From Chloroflexota bacterium (lineage in GTDB: Bacteria > Chloroflexota > Dehalococcoidia > Lucifugimonadales > UBA1127): a stretch of 10,906 bases of DNA. The stretch is taken from assembly GCA_028873745.1 (NCBI GenBank), contig JAPPNT010000173.1, forward strand, positions 1 through 10,906, in the 5' to 3' direction. Made by a program: the position numbers and the translations under genes. How positions within the stretch are numbered: the stretch's first letter is position 1; each line of letters opens with the position of its first letter. The notes below the pieces were generated by a model. It was given only the letters and a program-made list of their open reading frames with translations. It was not told where the DNA came from and did no database searches. Positions 1 through 6,852 of the stretch are shown in pieces.

Positions 1-18
1 GCGCCGTGGCGGCGTGCC

Positions 19-3000
19 ATGACGGACGCTGATTCCGGCGTCCGAGCGGACGCGCCGCCGCCCGTGCGGCCGAGCCTCTGGCTGTGGGCCAACCGGCTAG
101 CGCTGCCGCTCCTGCTGGCGGCGGCGCTGACCCTTCGTCTCTACGGCATCGACTGGGATGGCGGCGCCCTCTACCACCCCGACGAGCGCGCCATCCTGAC
201 CCACACCTACGACCTCTCCCTCCCGCCCATCGACAACCTCGGCATCCTCCTCGACACCGACGAGAGCCCCCTCAACCCCCGCTGGTTCCCCTACGGCACC
301 CTGCCCATCTACGCCCTGAAGGCCCTGCAGCTTGCCCTCTCCCCCGTCGTCGACCTCGACATAGTCGAGCTCAGCAAGGTCGGCCGCGTCCTCTCCGCCC
401 TCGCCAACACCGCGACCGTCTTCATGGTCTACCGCCTCGGCCAGCTCCTCTTCTGCCGCCGTGTCGGCCTGCTCGCCGCCGCGCTGACGGGGCTGGCCGT
501 GCTGCACATCCAGCTCAGCCACTTCTTCGCCGCCGAGACCTTCCAGACCCTCTTCATCGTCGCCGGCCTCTACTTCATGGTGCAGGTCGTCCGCCGCGCC
601 CGCCTCCGAGACTCCCTGTGGGCCGGCCTCTTCGTTGGCCTCGCCATGGCGACCAAGGTGAGCTCTGCCTCCATCTTCCTGCCCCTCGCCCTCGCGCACG
701 TCTTCGCGGCGTGGCGGCAGGCCCCCGTCCACGCCGTCCCCTTCGACGTCCCGAGCGCCTGGTGGCGCATGGCCATCGCCTTTGGCGGCGCAGTGGCCGT
801 GGCCGCGGCCGCTTTCGTCGTGACCGAGCCCTATGCCATCCTCGACTGGGCACGCTTCTCCGACGCCTTCATCGAGCAGAGCGAGATGGTCCGCCGTATC
901 CGCGACTACCCCTACACGCGCCAGTACGTCGACACTGTCCCCTTCGTTTACCACGCCTGGCAGCTCTCCCTCTTCGGGCTCGGCCCGCTCCTCGGCCTCG
1001 TCTCCCTCGCCGGCCTTGCGTGGGCGAGCGTCAAGACGTTCTGGCGCGGAGGCGCCGAGCTGACGGTCATCCTCGCCTTCCTCGTCCCGCTGCTGCTCAT
1101 CACCGGCCTGTTTGAGGTCAAGTTCCTCCGCTACCTGCTCCCCGCTGCGCCCCTCATGGTCATCCTAGGCGCCGCCATGCTCTTCGAGGGCCTCGACTGG
1201 CTCCGCGACCGCGCGCCGTCGCTCACCCGCTGGGCGTCCGCCGCCGTCGGCGTCGTGGTCCTCACGACTGCCCTTTACGCGGTCGGCTACGTCGCCATGT
1301 ACGCCGTGCCGCACCCCGCAAACCAGGCGTCGGACTGGCTGAACGAGCACGCGCCAGAGGGATCGCTCCTCCTGCGGGAGCACTGGGAGGAGGGACTGCG
1401 TGGCCTCGAGCCGTTTGAGCAGCGCGAGTTGCCCCTGTACAACCCCGACACGCCCCAGAAGATCGCGCAGGTAGCCACCGACCTCGCAGAGGCCGGCTAC
1501 GTCTACTTCTACAGCAGCCGCCTCTTCGGCACGATACCCCGCCTCCCCGACGACTACCCCATCCCCTACGGCATGACCCGCGCCTTCTACCCGATGCTCT
1601 TCGCCGGCGAGCTCGGCTACGAGCTCGTGCACGTCGAGCAGAAGTACCCGTCCCTCCTCGGCATCAGCCTCGTCAACGACGTCTACGGCCGCGCCAACTT
1701 GACCCCGCCTGCCGGCATCGACGCCTTCAACCCCGGCGGCCTGCGCGTCCATATGGGCTTCGCCGACGAGAGCTTCAGCGTTTACGACCACCCGCAGGTG
1801 CTCGTCTTCCAGAACACCGGGCGCCTCAACTCGGCCCAGCTCCTCGGCCTCCTCGGCGCCGCCGCCCGCGACGCCCCGCCGTCCTTCGACGCCATGCTCG
1901 TCTCCGACGCCGAATGGGAGCGCCAGCGCACAGGCGGCACGCTGCGCGACATCACGCCCCCCGACGGCATCGGCGCGCGATGGCCCCTGCCGGTCTGGCT
2001 GCTGGCCGTCTACGCCGGGACGCTCGCCGTGCTGCCCCTCGGCCTCGTCGTCTTCCGCGCCCTCCCCGACCGTGGTTACCTGCTCGCGAGGCCCCTCGGC
2101 TTCCTGCTCCTCGCCTACGTCCCCTGGTTCCTCGCGAGCCTCGGCTGGATCGGCTTTGGCCGCGTCAGCATCGCCCTCGGCTTCCTGCTCCTCGCCGCCG
2201 TCTCCGGCTGGCTGGCCTGGCGCTTCCGCGAGTCCCTCTGGGCGTTCGTGCGCCGTCGATGGCGCCTGCTCCTCGCTGAGGAGGCCCTCTTCCTTGCGGC
2301 GTTCGTCGCCTTCCTCCTCGTGCGCGCCGCCAACCCGGACCTGTGGCACCCGGTCTTCGGCGGCGAGAAGCCCATGGACTTCGCCCACCTCAACGCCGTC
2401 CTCCGCTCGACGACGATGCCGCCCCTCGACCCCTGGTTCGCCGGCGGCGCCCTCAACTACTACTACTTCGGCCAGTTCATGGTCTCGACGCTCATCCGCG
2501 TCACTGCCATCCCGGCCGCCGTCGCCTACAACCTCGCCATACCTCTCTTCTTCGCGCTCACGGCGGGCGCCGCCTTCTCCCTCGGCTACAACCTCACCGA
2601 GGGCGCGCGCCGCTGGTTCCGGCGCATCCCGCGCCCGCCCGCCTGGACGGCGATAGCCGCCGGCCTCGCCGCGACGACGATGGCCGTCGTGCTCGGCAAC
2701 CTCCACGGCGGCGGCCAGCTCCTACGCGGCATGGTCGCCGACTTCGACTTCTGGGCGCCCACGCGCATGATGCCGCCGGACCCGCCCGGCTTTGAGATCA
2801 CCGAGTTCCCCTTCTTCACCTTCCTCTACGGCGACCTCCACGCCCACCTCATGGCGATGCCCCTCGCCCTGCTCGCCGTCGGCCTCTGCCTGAACGCCGT
2901 CCTCCTCTCCCGCCGAGGCGTCGCCCGCTGGCGATTCCCCCTGACCCTAGTCTTGCTGGGCCTCACCGTCGGCGCCCTTGCGGCGGCCAACACCTGGGAC

Positions 3001-4305
3001 TTCCCCATCTACCTCGCCCTCGGCGCCGCGAGCATCGTCGTCGGCCAGTGGCTCGCGAGCAGGCGCATCAGCCGCCCGCTGCTGCACCGCACGACGGGCC
3101 TGCTCGCCCTGTTCATCGCGCTGTCCTTCCTCTTCTGGTTCCCCTTCCACTTGCGCCTCGTGAACGGCTTCCCCGGCCTCGGCCTCGCACCGGCGACGAC
3201 CCCCTTCGGCCAGTACCTCGCCATACACGGCCTGTTCGTCTACGTCGCCGTCACCCTCCTCGCCGTCGAGGCCGTGCCCCGCATGTGGCGTTGGATGTCG
3301 ACGCTCAAGGGACTCTGGTCCCTGGCGCTCGGTTTCGTCGTCGGCCTGCTGGTCTCCTTCGGCATCGCCCTCGCGACGGTCGGCTACGGTACGCTCGCCT
3401 TCCTCGGCGCGCTGCTGATCACGACCGCCGTCCCGCTCCTCGGCTGGCTCTTCGTGCGACGTTGGCGCTGGGGAGATGAGCCCTCCGACGCGAGGAACGC
3501 CGCGCCCTTCCACCTTCTGCCCCTCGGCCTCCTCGCAGTCGCGCTCGCCATCGGCGCGGTCGTAGACGTCCTCGTCCTCCGCGGCGACATCGACCGGCAG
3601 AACACGGTCTTCAAGCTCTACCTGCAGGCGTGGCTCTTCTTCTCGCTCGCCGGCGCCTACGCCCTCTGGCATCTCGGCTTCGTGCGACGCTGGTTCACGC
3701 GCCCCCGTCTCTGGACCGGCGTCTGGACGGCCGGCCTCGTCGCCCTCCTCGCCGCCTCCGCCGTCTACCCCGTCCTCGGCACGCAGACCCGCCTCGAGCA
3801 GCGTTTCGTGTCGACGCCCCTCACCCTCGACGGCACGGCATACATGGAGCACGCCGTCTACGTCGATCAGGGCGAGACCGTGCTGAAGTGGGACCTGCAA
3901 GCGATGGACTGGCTGCGCGACACCCTCGACGGCACGCCCGTCGTCCTCGACGGTCGCACGCCGCTCTACCGTTGGGGCAGCCGCGTCTCCGTCTACACCG
4001 GCCTCCCGACGGTCCTCGGCTGGGACTGGCACCAGATTCAGCAGCGCTGCGGCCTCGACCCATGCCCCGCCGTGCACGAGCGCGTCGCGGACGTGCACCT
4101 CATCTACGCGGGCCAAAGCAAGGAAGAGGCTGTGGATCTCCTGTGGAAGTACCGCGTGGATAACGTCTACATCGGCCAGACCGAGCGCCAGTACTACCCG
4201 GAGGAGGGCTTGGCAAAATTCGAGGCATTGGCCGAGGAAGGCGTGCTGTCAGTGGCGTACGAGAACCCGGAGGCGACCGTCTACCGCGTCGAGGGCTCGG
4301 GCTAG
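19..4305 (+). CDS. Large integral membrane protein: GT39-like (GT-C) half fused to a DUF2298 / Chlor_Arch_YYY half
   Basis: Predicted 1428-residue multi-spanning membrane protein. Residues about 26-430 form a hydrophobic block with an early acidic loop (HPDERA, 53-58) followed by a NPRWFPYGTLPIY stretch, as in GT-C/GT39 lipid-linked sugar transferases. A soluble stretch of about 436-650 follows. A second membrane block begins near 655 and carries DUF2298 hallmarks: NYYYFG (813-818), GDLHAH (938-943), NTWDFP (991-996), NTVFKLY (1195-1201) and GWDWHQ (1334-1339), ending in a soluble tail of about 1290-1428. Known: YYY proteins are usually 700-900 residues, so this is a fusion. Inferred: transfer of sugar from a polyprenyl-phosphate donor at the outer face of the membrane; acceptor unknown. 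The ATG at 19 lacks a good ribosome site, and the frame is open upstream to the window edge, so the start is provisional. ATG overlaps a TGA (20-22) of another frame, which could be the stop of an upstream gene. Sure of the family, not of the reaction. Confidence 0.88.
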   Translation: MTDADSGVRADAPPPVRPSLWLWANRLALPLLLAAALTLRLYGIDWDGGALYHPDERAILTHTYDLSLPPIDNLGILLDTDESPLNPRWFPYGTLPIYALKALQLALSPVVDLDIVELSKVGRVLSALANTATVFMVYRLGQLLFCRRVGLLAAALTGLAVLHIQLSHFFAAETFQTLFIVAGLYFMVQVVRRARLRDSLWAGLFVGLAMATKVSSASIFLPLALAHVFAAWRQAPVHAVPFDVPSAWWRMAIAFGGAVAVAAAAFVVTEPYAILDWARFSDAFIEQSEMVRRIRDYPYTRQYVDTVPFVYHAWQLSLFGLGPLLGLVSLAGLAWASVKTFWRGGAELTVILAFLVPLLLITGLFEVKFLRYLLPAAPLMVILGAAMLFEGLDWLRDRAPSLTRWASAAVGVVVLTTALYAVGYVAMYAVPHPANQASDWLNEHAPEGSLLLREHWEEGLRGLEPFEQRELPLYNPDTPQKIAQVATDLAEAGYVYFYSSRLFGTIPRLPDDYPIPYGMTRAFYPMLFAGELGYELVHVEQKYPSLLGISLVNDVYGRANLTPPAGIDAFNPGGLRVHMGFADESFSVYDHPQVLVFQNTGRLNSAQLLGLLGAAARDAPPSFDAMLVSDAEWERQRTGGTLRDITPPDGIGARWPLPVWLLAVYAGTLAVLPLGLVVFRALPDRGYLLARPLGFLLLAYVPWFLASLGWIGFGRVSIALGFLLLAAVSGWLAWRFRESLWAFVRRRWRLLLAEEALFLAAFVAFLLVRAANPDLWHPVFGGEKPMDFAHLNAVLRSTTMPPLDPWFAGGALNYYYFGQFMVSTLIRVTAIPAAVAYNLAIPLFFALTAGAAFSLGYNLTEGARRWFRRIPRPPAWTAIAAGLAATTMAVVLGNLHGGGQLLRGMVADFDFWAPTRMMPPDPPGFEITEFPFFTFLYGDLHAHLMAMPLALLAVGLCLNAVLLSRRGVARWRFPLTLVLLGLTVGALAAANTWDFPIYLALGAASIVVGQWLASRRISRPLLHRTTGLLALFIALSFLFWFPFHLRLVNGFPGLGLAPATTPFGQYLAIHGLFVYVAVTLLAVEAVPRMWRWMSTLKGLWSLALGFVVGLLVSFGIALATVGYGTLAFLGALLITTAVPLLGWLFVRRWRWGDEPSDARNAAPFHLLPLGLLAVALAIGAVVDVLVLRGDIDRQNTVFKLYLQAWLFFSLAGAYALWHLGFVRRWFTRPRLWTGVWTAGLVALLAASAVYPVLGTQTRLEQRFVSTPLTLDGTAYMEHAVYVDQGETVLKWDLQAMDWLRDTLDGTPVVLDGRTPLYRWGSRVSVYTGLPTVLGWDWHQIQQRCGLDPCPAVHERVADVHLIYAGQSKEEAVDLLWKYRVDNVYIGQTERQYYPEEGLAKFEALAEEGVLSVAYENPEATVYRVEGSG
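4302..4305. other. CTAG: shared stop bases of convergent genes
   Basis: The four bases CTAG give a TAG stop on the plus strand (4303-4305) for the membrane protein. They also give a TAG on the minus strand (4304-4302) for the original full-length pheA frame. There is thus no intergenic spacer and no room for a terminator between the two convergent genes as they stood before the pheA nonsense codon. Confidence 0.75.
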
Positions 4306-4436
4306 GCGCCCGGCGCCCGCCACCGCGGGTAGGAGCCGAAGACCTTGACGTGCGACGTTATCCTCCGCACTGCCTCCAGCGCTTCCCCCAGATTGGCGTC
4401 CAACGGGTGCCCTATGAGGTCGACAAGGAAGATTTA
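4302..4436 (-). pseudogene. pheA: Orphaned 3' part of pheA (second half of the ACT domain) beyond an in-frame TAA
   Basis: Reading the pheA frame on past the TAA at 4436-4434 gives 43 more sense codons before a TAG at 4304-4302. The translation starts IFLVDLIGHPLDANLG and ends with VKVFGSYPRW, matching the usual end of a prephenate dehydratase ACT domain. The TAA sits where the family commonly has tyrosine (G-x-Y-x-F-x-x-D). TAC or TAT to TAA is one base change, with no frameshift. With the stop read as a residue the protein would be 285 positions long, a normal family length. TAA also ends a neighbouring gene here (5830-5828), so codon reassignment is unlikely. Confidence 0.8.
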
Positions 4437-5159
4437 GCGCCCCATCTCCCACTTGGCCGGCCGCGACTCGATCTTGGTCATGCTGATCCTGCGCTCCGCA
4501 AACTCGCGGATGACCTCGTGCAGCAGCCCCGGTGTGTCACCCACCAGGGCCCCCTTGTCCTCGTCGAAGTCGAAGCAGATCGAGGTCTTGTCGTCCCCGG
4601 TTGGTTCGTGGTCCTCCCGAGCCAGCACCACGAACCGCGTCGTGTTCCCCGTCTGGTCCTGGATGTCCTCCTGCAGAACCTCCGCGCCGTACATGTTCCC
4701 CGCCCGCCGCGACGCGATGGCGCCCGCCGGCTCGTCGCTGGCCAGCATCTGCTCCACCGACGCCGCGGTGGATAGCGCCGCCTGCGGCCTCGCGTTGGGG
4801 AACGTCTCCTCCAGGTAGCGGCGGCACTGGCCCAGCGCCTGCGGGTGCGAGTACACCACCCTGATGTCCGATGCCTGTGTCCCCGGCTTCACCAGCAAGC
4901 AGTGCCGGATGTCCACCAGCACCTCCTGCCGCACCATGAGCACGTCCTCGCGTATAAGCAGGTCCAGCGTGTCGTTGACCGCGCCCTCCAAGCTGTTCTC
5001 GATAGGCGCGACGCCCTCGTCCGCCTTGCCGCTCCGCACGGCCTCCGCCGTCGCCGCGATTGTCGGCCGGGGGTCCCGCTCGGCGGTCGCGTCGTACCGC
5101 TCCGTGGCGTCCTCCGTGTACGTCCCCGGCGGGCCGAGGTATGCAATGCGCTTCGCCAT
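4434..5159 (-). CDS. pheA: Prephenate dehydratase, truncated inside its ACT domain
   Basis: Converts prephenate to phenylpyruvate in phenylalanine synthesis; cytosolic. Visible motifs in the 241-residue product are the N-terminal GPPGTYTEDA (9-18), PIENSLEG (52-59), SHPQAL (104-109) and the catalytic TTRF signature (173-176). An ACT domain follows from about 190, with GAL (203-205) and the phenylalanine-binding ESRP motif (231-234). The ORF then stops at R241, whereas about 285 residues are expected; the missing ACT half is encoded in frame just downstream. The catalytic lobe is complete, so activity could persist with weakened phenylalanine feedback, or the protein could be unstable. The ATG at 5159 has AGGAG six bases upstream and lies two bases after the stop of the preceding trkA gene, implying co-transcription and translational coupling. 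Identity is firm; whether the stop is real is not. Confidence 0.9.
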   Translation of the reverse strand: MAKRIAYLGPPGTYTEDATERYDATAERDPRPTIAATAEAVRSGKADEGVAPIENSLEGAVNDTLDLLIREDVLMVRQEVLVDIRHCLLVKPGTQASDIRVVYSHPQALGQCRRYLEETFPNARPQAALSTAASVEQMLASDEPAGAIASRRAGNMYGAEVLQEDIQDQTGNTTRFVVLAREDHEPTGDDKTSICFDFDEDKGALVGDTPGLLHEVIREFAERRISMTKIESRPAKWEMGR

Positions 5160-5161
5160 CC

Positions 5162-5824
5162 CTATCTCCTGGCGCTCACGATTTCCAAAAGCGCCTCAGC
5201 CTGGTCGGACGCGGCGAGTGCTACGATCTCGTCGTAGACCTCCACCTCCGTGTCGTCGTTGAGCTCCTTCAGCTCCCCGTTCCGGTCGATCACCGCGACG
5301 ATGAACGTCTCCGGCGGCAGCGCGATGGCCCCCAGCCGCCTGCCGATGATCGGCGACCCCGGCGGCACCTCGATGGCCGCCGCCTCACGGTCGCCCCGCA
5401 CCGGCAGGACGTGCGCCGCCGCGTGGGCGGGCAGCTCCCCCTCGATGGCCCCCAATATCAGCTGCGTGCTGCTCAGTACCACGTCCACGCCCAGGATCTC
5501 GAACAGCCGCTCGTCCTCCGGGATGTTGATCAGCGTCACCGTCCTCGGCACGTTGAACCGGTGCTTGGCGAGCTGGCACGCGGCCAGGTTGTCCTCGTCC
5601 GCGCCCGTCGTCGCGATCAGGATGTCGGCCCGCGCGACGCCCGCTGCCATCTGGATGATCGGCTCCGACCCGTCGCCCTTGATCGCGACGTTGCCGAACT
5701 GTGCGACCAGCTCGTCCACGCGCCGGCTGTTCCGCTCCACGATGAAGACCTCGTGCCCCGCGTTGAATAGGGCGCGAGCCAGGTAGAAGCCAACCCTGCC
5801 GCCGCCGACCACTACGATGTACAT
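5162..5824 (-). CDS. trkA: TrkA-family K+ uptake regulator with RCK_N and RCK_C domains
   Basis: A 220-residue cytosolic regulatory subunit that binds a nucleotide (NAD(H) or ATP/ADP in the family) and gates a K+ transporter or channel. The Rossmann motif GGGRVG (7-12) is followed by an acidic residue at the end of the second strand (E30) and a GDG turn (50-52); RCK_N extends to about 135. Residues of about 139-215 resemble RCK_C (EVPPGSPIIGRRLG, then NDDTEVEVYDEIVALA). It begins only three bases after the stop of the short TrkA paralogue with no clear ribosome site, so translational coupling is likely. pheA starts two bases after its stop. It probably pairs with the short paralogue; the transporter partner is not evident beyond the upstream KtrB. 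Confidence 0.9.
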   Translation of the reverse strand: MYIVVVGGGRVGFYLARALFNAGHEVFIVERNSRRVDELVAQFGNVAIKGDGSEPIIQMAAGVARADILIATTGADEDNLAACQLAKHRFNVPRTVTLINIPEDERLFEILGVDVVLSSTQLILGAIEGELPAHAAAHVLPVRGDREAAAIEVPPGSPIIGRRLGAIALPPETFIVAVIDRNGELKELNDDTEVEVYDEIVALAASDQAEALLEIVSARR

Positions 5825-5827
5825 GGG

Positions 5828-6235
5828 TTACGGGAAGACCGCCTCAAGAATCAGGGCGGACGTGATCTTTGTGGGGCTGATTGCCGCCAGCCCCAGCTTG
5901 TTGTACATCTCCTGCCGCTCCACGTCGCCCACCCGACAGACCACGTGCGGCACGTTGAAGATGTGCTTCGCCCGTTGCGCCGCCATCGCGTTCCGGTTGT
6001 CTCGGTTCGACACGGCGACGAAGACGTCCGCCTCCTTGATGCCCGCGTGTATCAGCTCCTCCTCCAGGATGCCGTCGCACACGATGGTCGAGCCCTCGGT
6101 CTCGCGAAGCTCCATGGGAAGGCTGAGGAAGCTCTCGGGGACGGGGTCGAGCACCGTGACCCGGTGCCCTTCCCGCCAGAGGGTGATGGCGATCTGGGTG
6201 CCGATGCGGCCGCAGCCCATGACGATGACGTTCAT
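5828..6235 (-). CDS. Short TrkA-like protein with only the RCK_N nucleotide-binding domain
   Basis: A 135-residue Rossmann-fold protein with GCGRIG (7-12), an acid at the end of the second strand (D30) and CDG (53-55) where the paralogue has GDG. It matches RCK_N along its length and ends in a TAA (5830-5828) where RCK_C would begin, so it has no RCK_C ligand-binding domain. Its ATG overlaps the TGA of the Usp-like gene by four bases (ATGA, 6235-6232), with GAAGGT upstream inside that gene. The next trkA begins three bases after its stop. Pair architecture (RCK_N plus RCK_N-RCK_C) resembles a split, shortened version of the tandem-RCK TrkA of E. coli, so a hetero-oligomeric ring is inferred. 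Confidence 0.87.
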   Translation of the reverse strand: MNVIVMGCGRIGTQIAITLWREGHRVTVLDPVPESFLSLPMELRETEGSTIVCDGILEEELIHAGIKEADVFVAVSNRDNRNAMAAQRAKHIFNVPHVVCRVGDVERQEMYNKLGLAAISPTKITSALILEAVFP

Positions 6236-6714
6236 CGCTGACCTTCAGGTGTCGCTCCGGCGGTCTCTCGTGATGGCCAGCTGCCCTCTGCCGGCATGGG
6301 CTCGCGGAAGATGAGGACGGGGCACGGCGAGTGCTCCAGGATGTACGCGGTGTCGCTGTGGGAGGCGATGCCCTCCTGCTTCCTGCGGTAGGGCAGCCCC
6401 AGCAGGACGGCGTCGACGCGCGCCTCCTGCGCCTCCTTGACGATGGCGGGGCCGGAGTCCCGCGCCTGCAGCAGGTCCGCCTCCACCTTCACCTTGCGTG
6501 ACTTGACGAAGGCCTCGCCCTGCCGCAGCAGCGCCTCGCTCTGCGCGACGGCGCCCGGCAACTCGGCGTCCACGGCGTACTCGCGGGGGACTTCGATGAC
6601 GGAGAGGAGGCAGACGCAGCCATGCTCGTGCCGCACCAGGCTGCATGCGAACTCCAACGCATGTTCGTCGACGCGCTGCCCTTTGATGGGGAGTAGCAGC
6701 CGCTTTATGTGCAT
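6232..6714 (-). CDS. UspA-like universal stress family protein with degenerate nucleotide-binding motif
   Basis: A 160-residue soluble protein with the Usp pattern: first strand RLLLPIKG (5-12), a variable middle, then DAVLLGLP (101-108) and a closing EHSPCPVLIF (127-136). Known ATP-binding members have an aspartate after the first strand and the motif G-x2-G-x9-G-[S/T]. Here the aspartate position is K11 and the motif reads G106-x2-Y109-x9-H119-S120, so spacing is kept while key residues are lost; ATP binding is doubtful. Residues after about 140 form a polar, probably disordered tail. First gene after a 138-bp gap with a promoter-like sequence; overlaps the next TrkA gene by four bases. The ATG at 6714 has only a weak purine stretch upstream. 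Usp domains are known to regulate some K+ and ion transporters, which suits the context, but the role is inferred. Confidence 0.82.
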   Translation of the reverse strand: MHIKRLLLPIKGQRVDEHALEFACSLVRHEHGCVCLLSVIEVPREYAVDAELPGAVAQSEALLRQGEAFVKSRKVKVEADLLQARDSGPAIVKEAQEARVDAVLLGLPYRRKQEGIASHSDTAYILEHSPCPVLIFREPMPAEGSWPSRETAGATPEGQR

Positions 6715-6752
6715 CCGGCGCTCTTACTCAAATCAGAGTTTGGTCGCTCGGC

Positions 6753-6762
6753 CAGCTAGCTG
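6753..6762. promoter_or_regulatory. Perfect 10-bp palindrome, possible operator
   Basis: CAGCTAGCTG is a perfect inverted repeat with no spacer. It lies between the candidate -10 element and the start codon of the Usp-like gene, at about +5 to +15 relative to the predicted start of transcription. That is a position where a dimeric repressor could act. A 10-bp palindrome can also occur by chance, so this is suggestive only. Confidence 0.25.
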
Positions 6763-6773
6763 TCCAAAAATCG

Positions 6774-6802
6774 ATTATGGACGCTGCAATACGGTTGCGC
6801 AA
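6774..6802 (-). promoter_or_regulatory. Candidate sigma70-type promoter for the usp-trkA-trkA-pheA unit
   Basis: On the minus strand, TTGCGC (6802-6797) is followed after exactly 17 bases by CATAAT (6779-6774), five of six matches to the -10 consensus and three of six to the -35. It sits in the most AT-rich patch of the 138-bp gap 6715-6852, the only sizeable gap inside the minus-strand block. It would give a leader of about 50 bases before the ATG at 6714. No other gene or hairpin terminator was seen in that gap. Confidence 0.4.
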
Positions 6803-6852
6803 GGGGATAACACGTTCCTTCACAATGCCCTTGGGACACGCGTCTCCGTGGC

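Noticed and set aside
2..22. Possible tail of an upstream plus-strand gene ending in TGA at 20-22 (ATGA overlap with the membrane protein start)
   Set aside because: Only six codons are visible, with no identifiable sequence. The overlap geometry is common, but it is not enough to annotate a gene.
1165..2706. 513-codon open frame on the minus strand, with similar long ones at 97-954 and 2947-4116
   Set aside because: All are antisense to the membrane protein gene. Their translations are rich in E, G, A, R and V with no domain, as expected from the opposite strand of GC-rich, C-ending codons.
4305..4317. GGCGCC-C-GGCGCC repeat as a terminator between the convergent genes
   Set aside because: Only a four-base stem is sterically possible, there is no T-tract on either strand, and it lies in the original pheA coding frame.
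4434..4436. Possible stop-codon recoding of TAA (selenocysteine, pyrrolysine or code change)
   Set aside because: Known recoding uses TGA or TAG. TAA is used as an ordinary stop at 5830-5828, and no special structure was seen downstream.
6834..6847. Imperfect 14-bp palindrome GGACACGCGTCTCC just after the ktrA stop
   Set aside because: It has two mismatched positions, no loop and no T-tract, so it does not qualify as a terminator. Evidence for a protein site is too thin.
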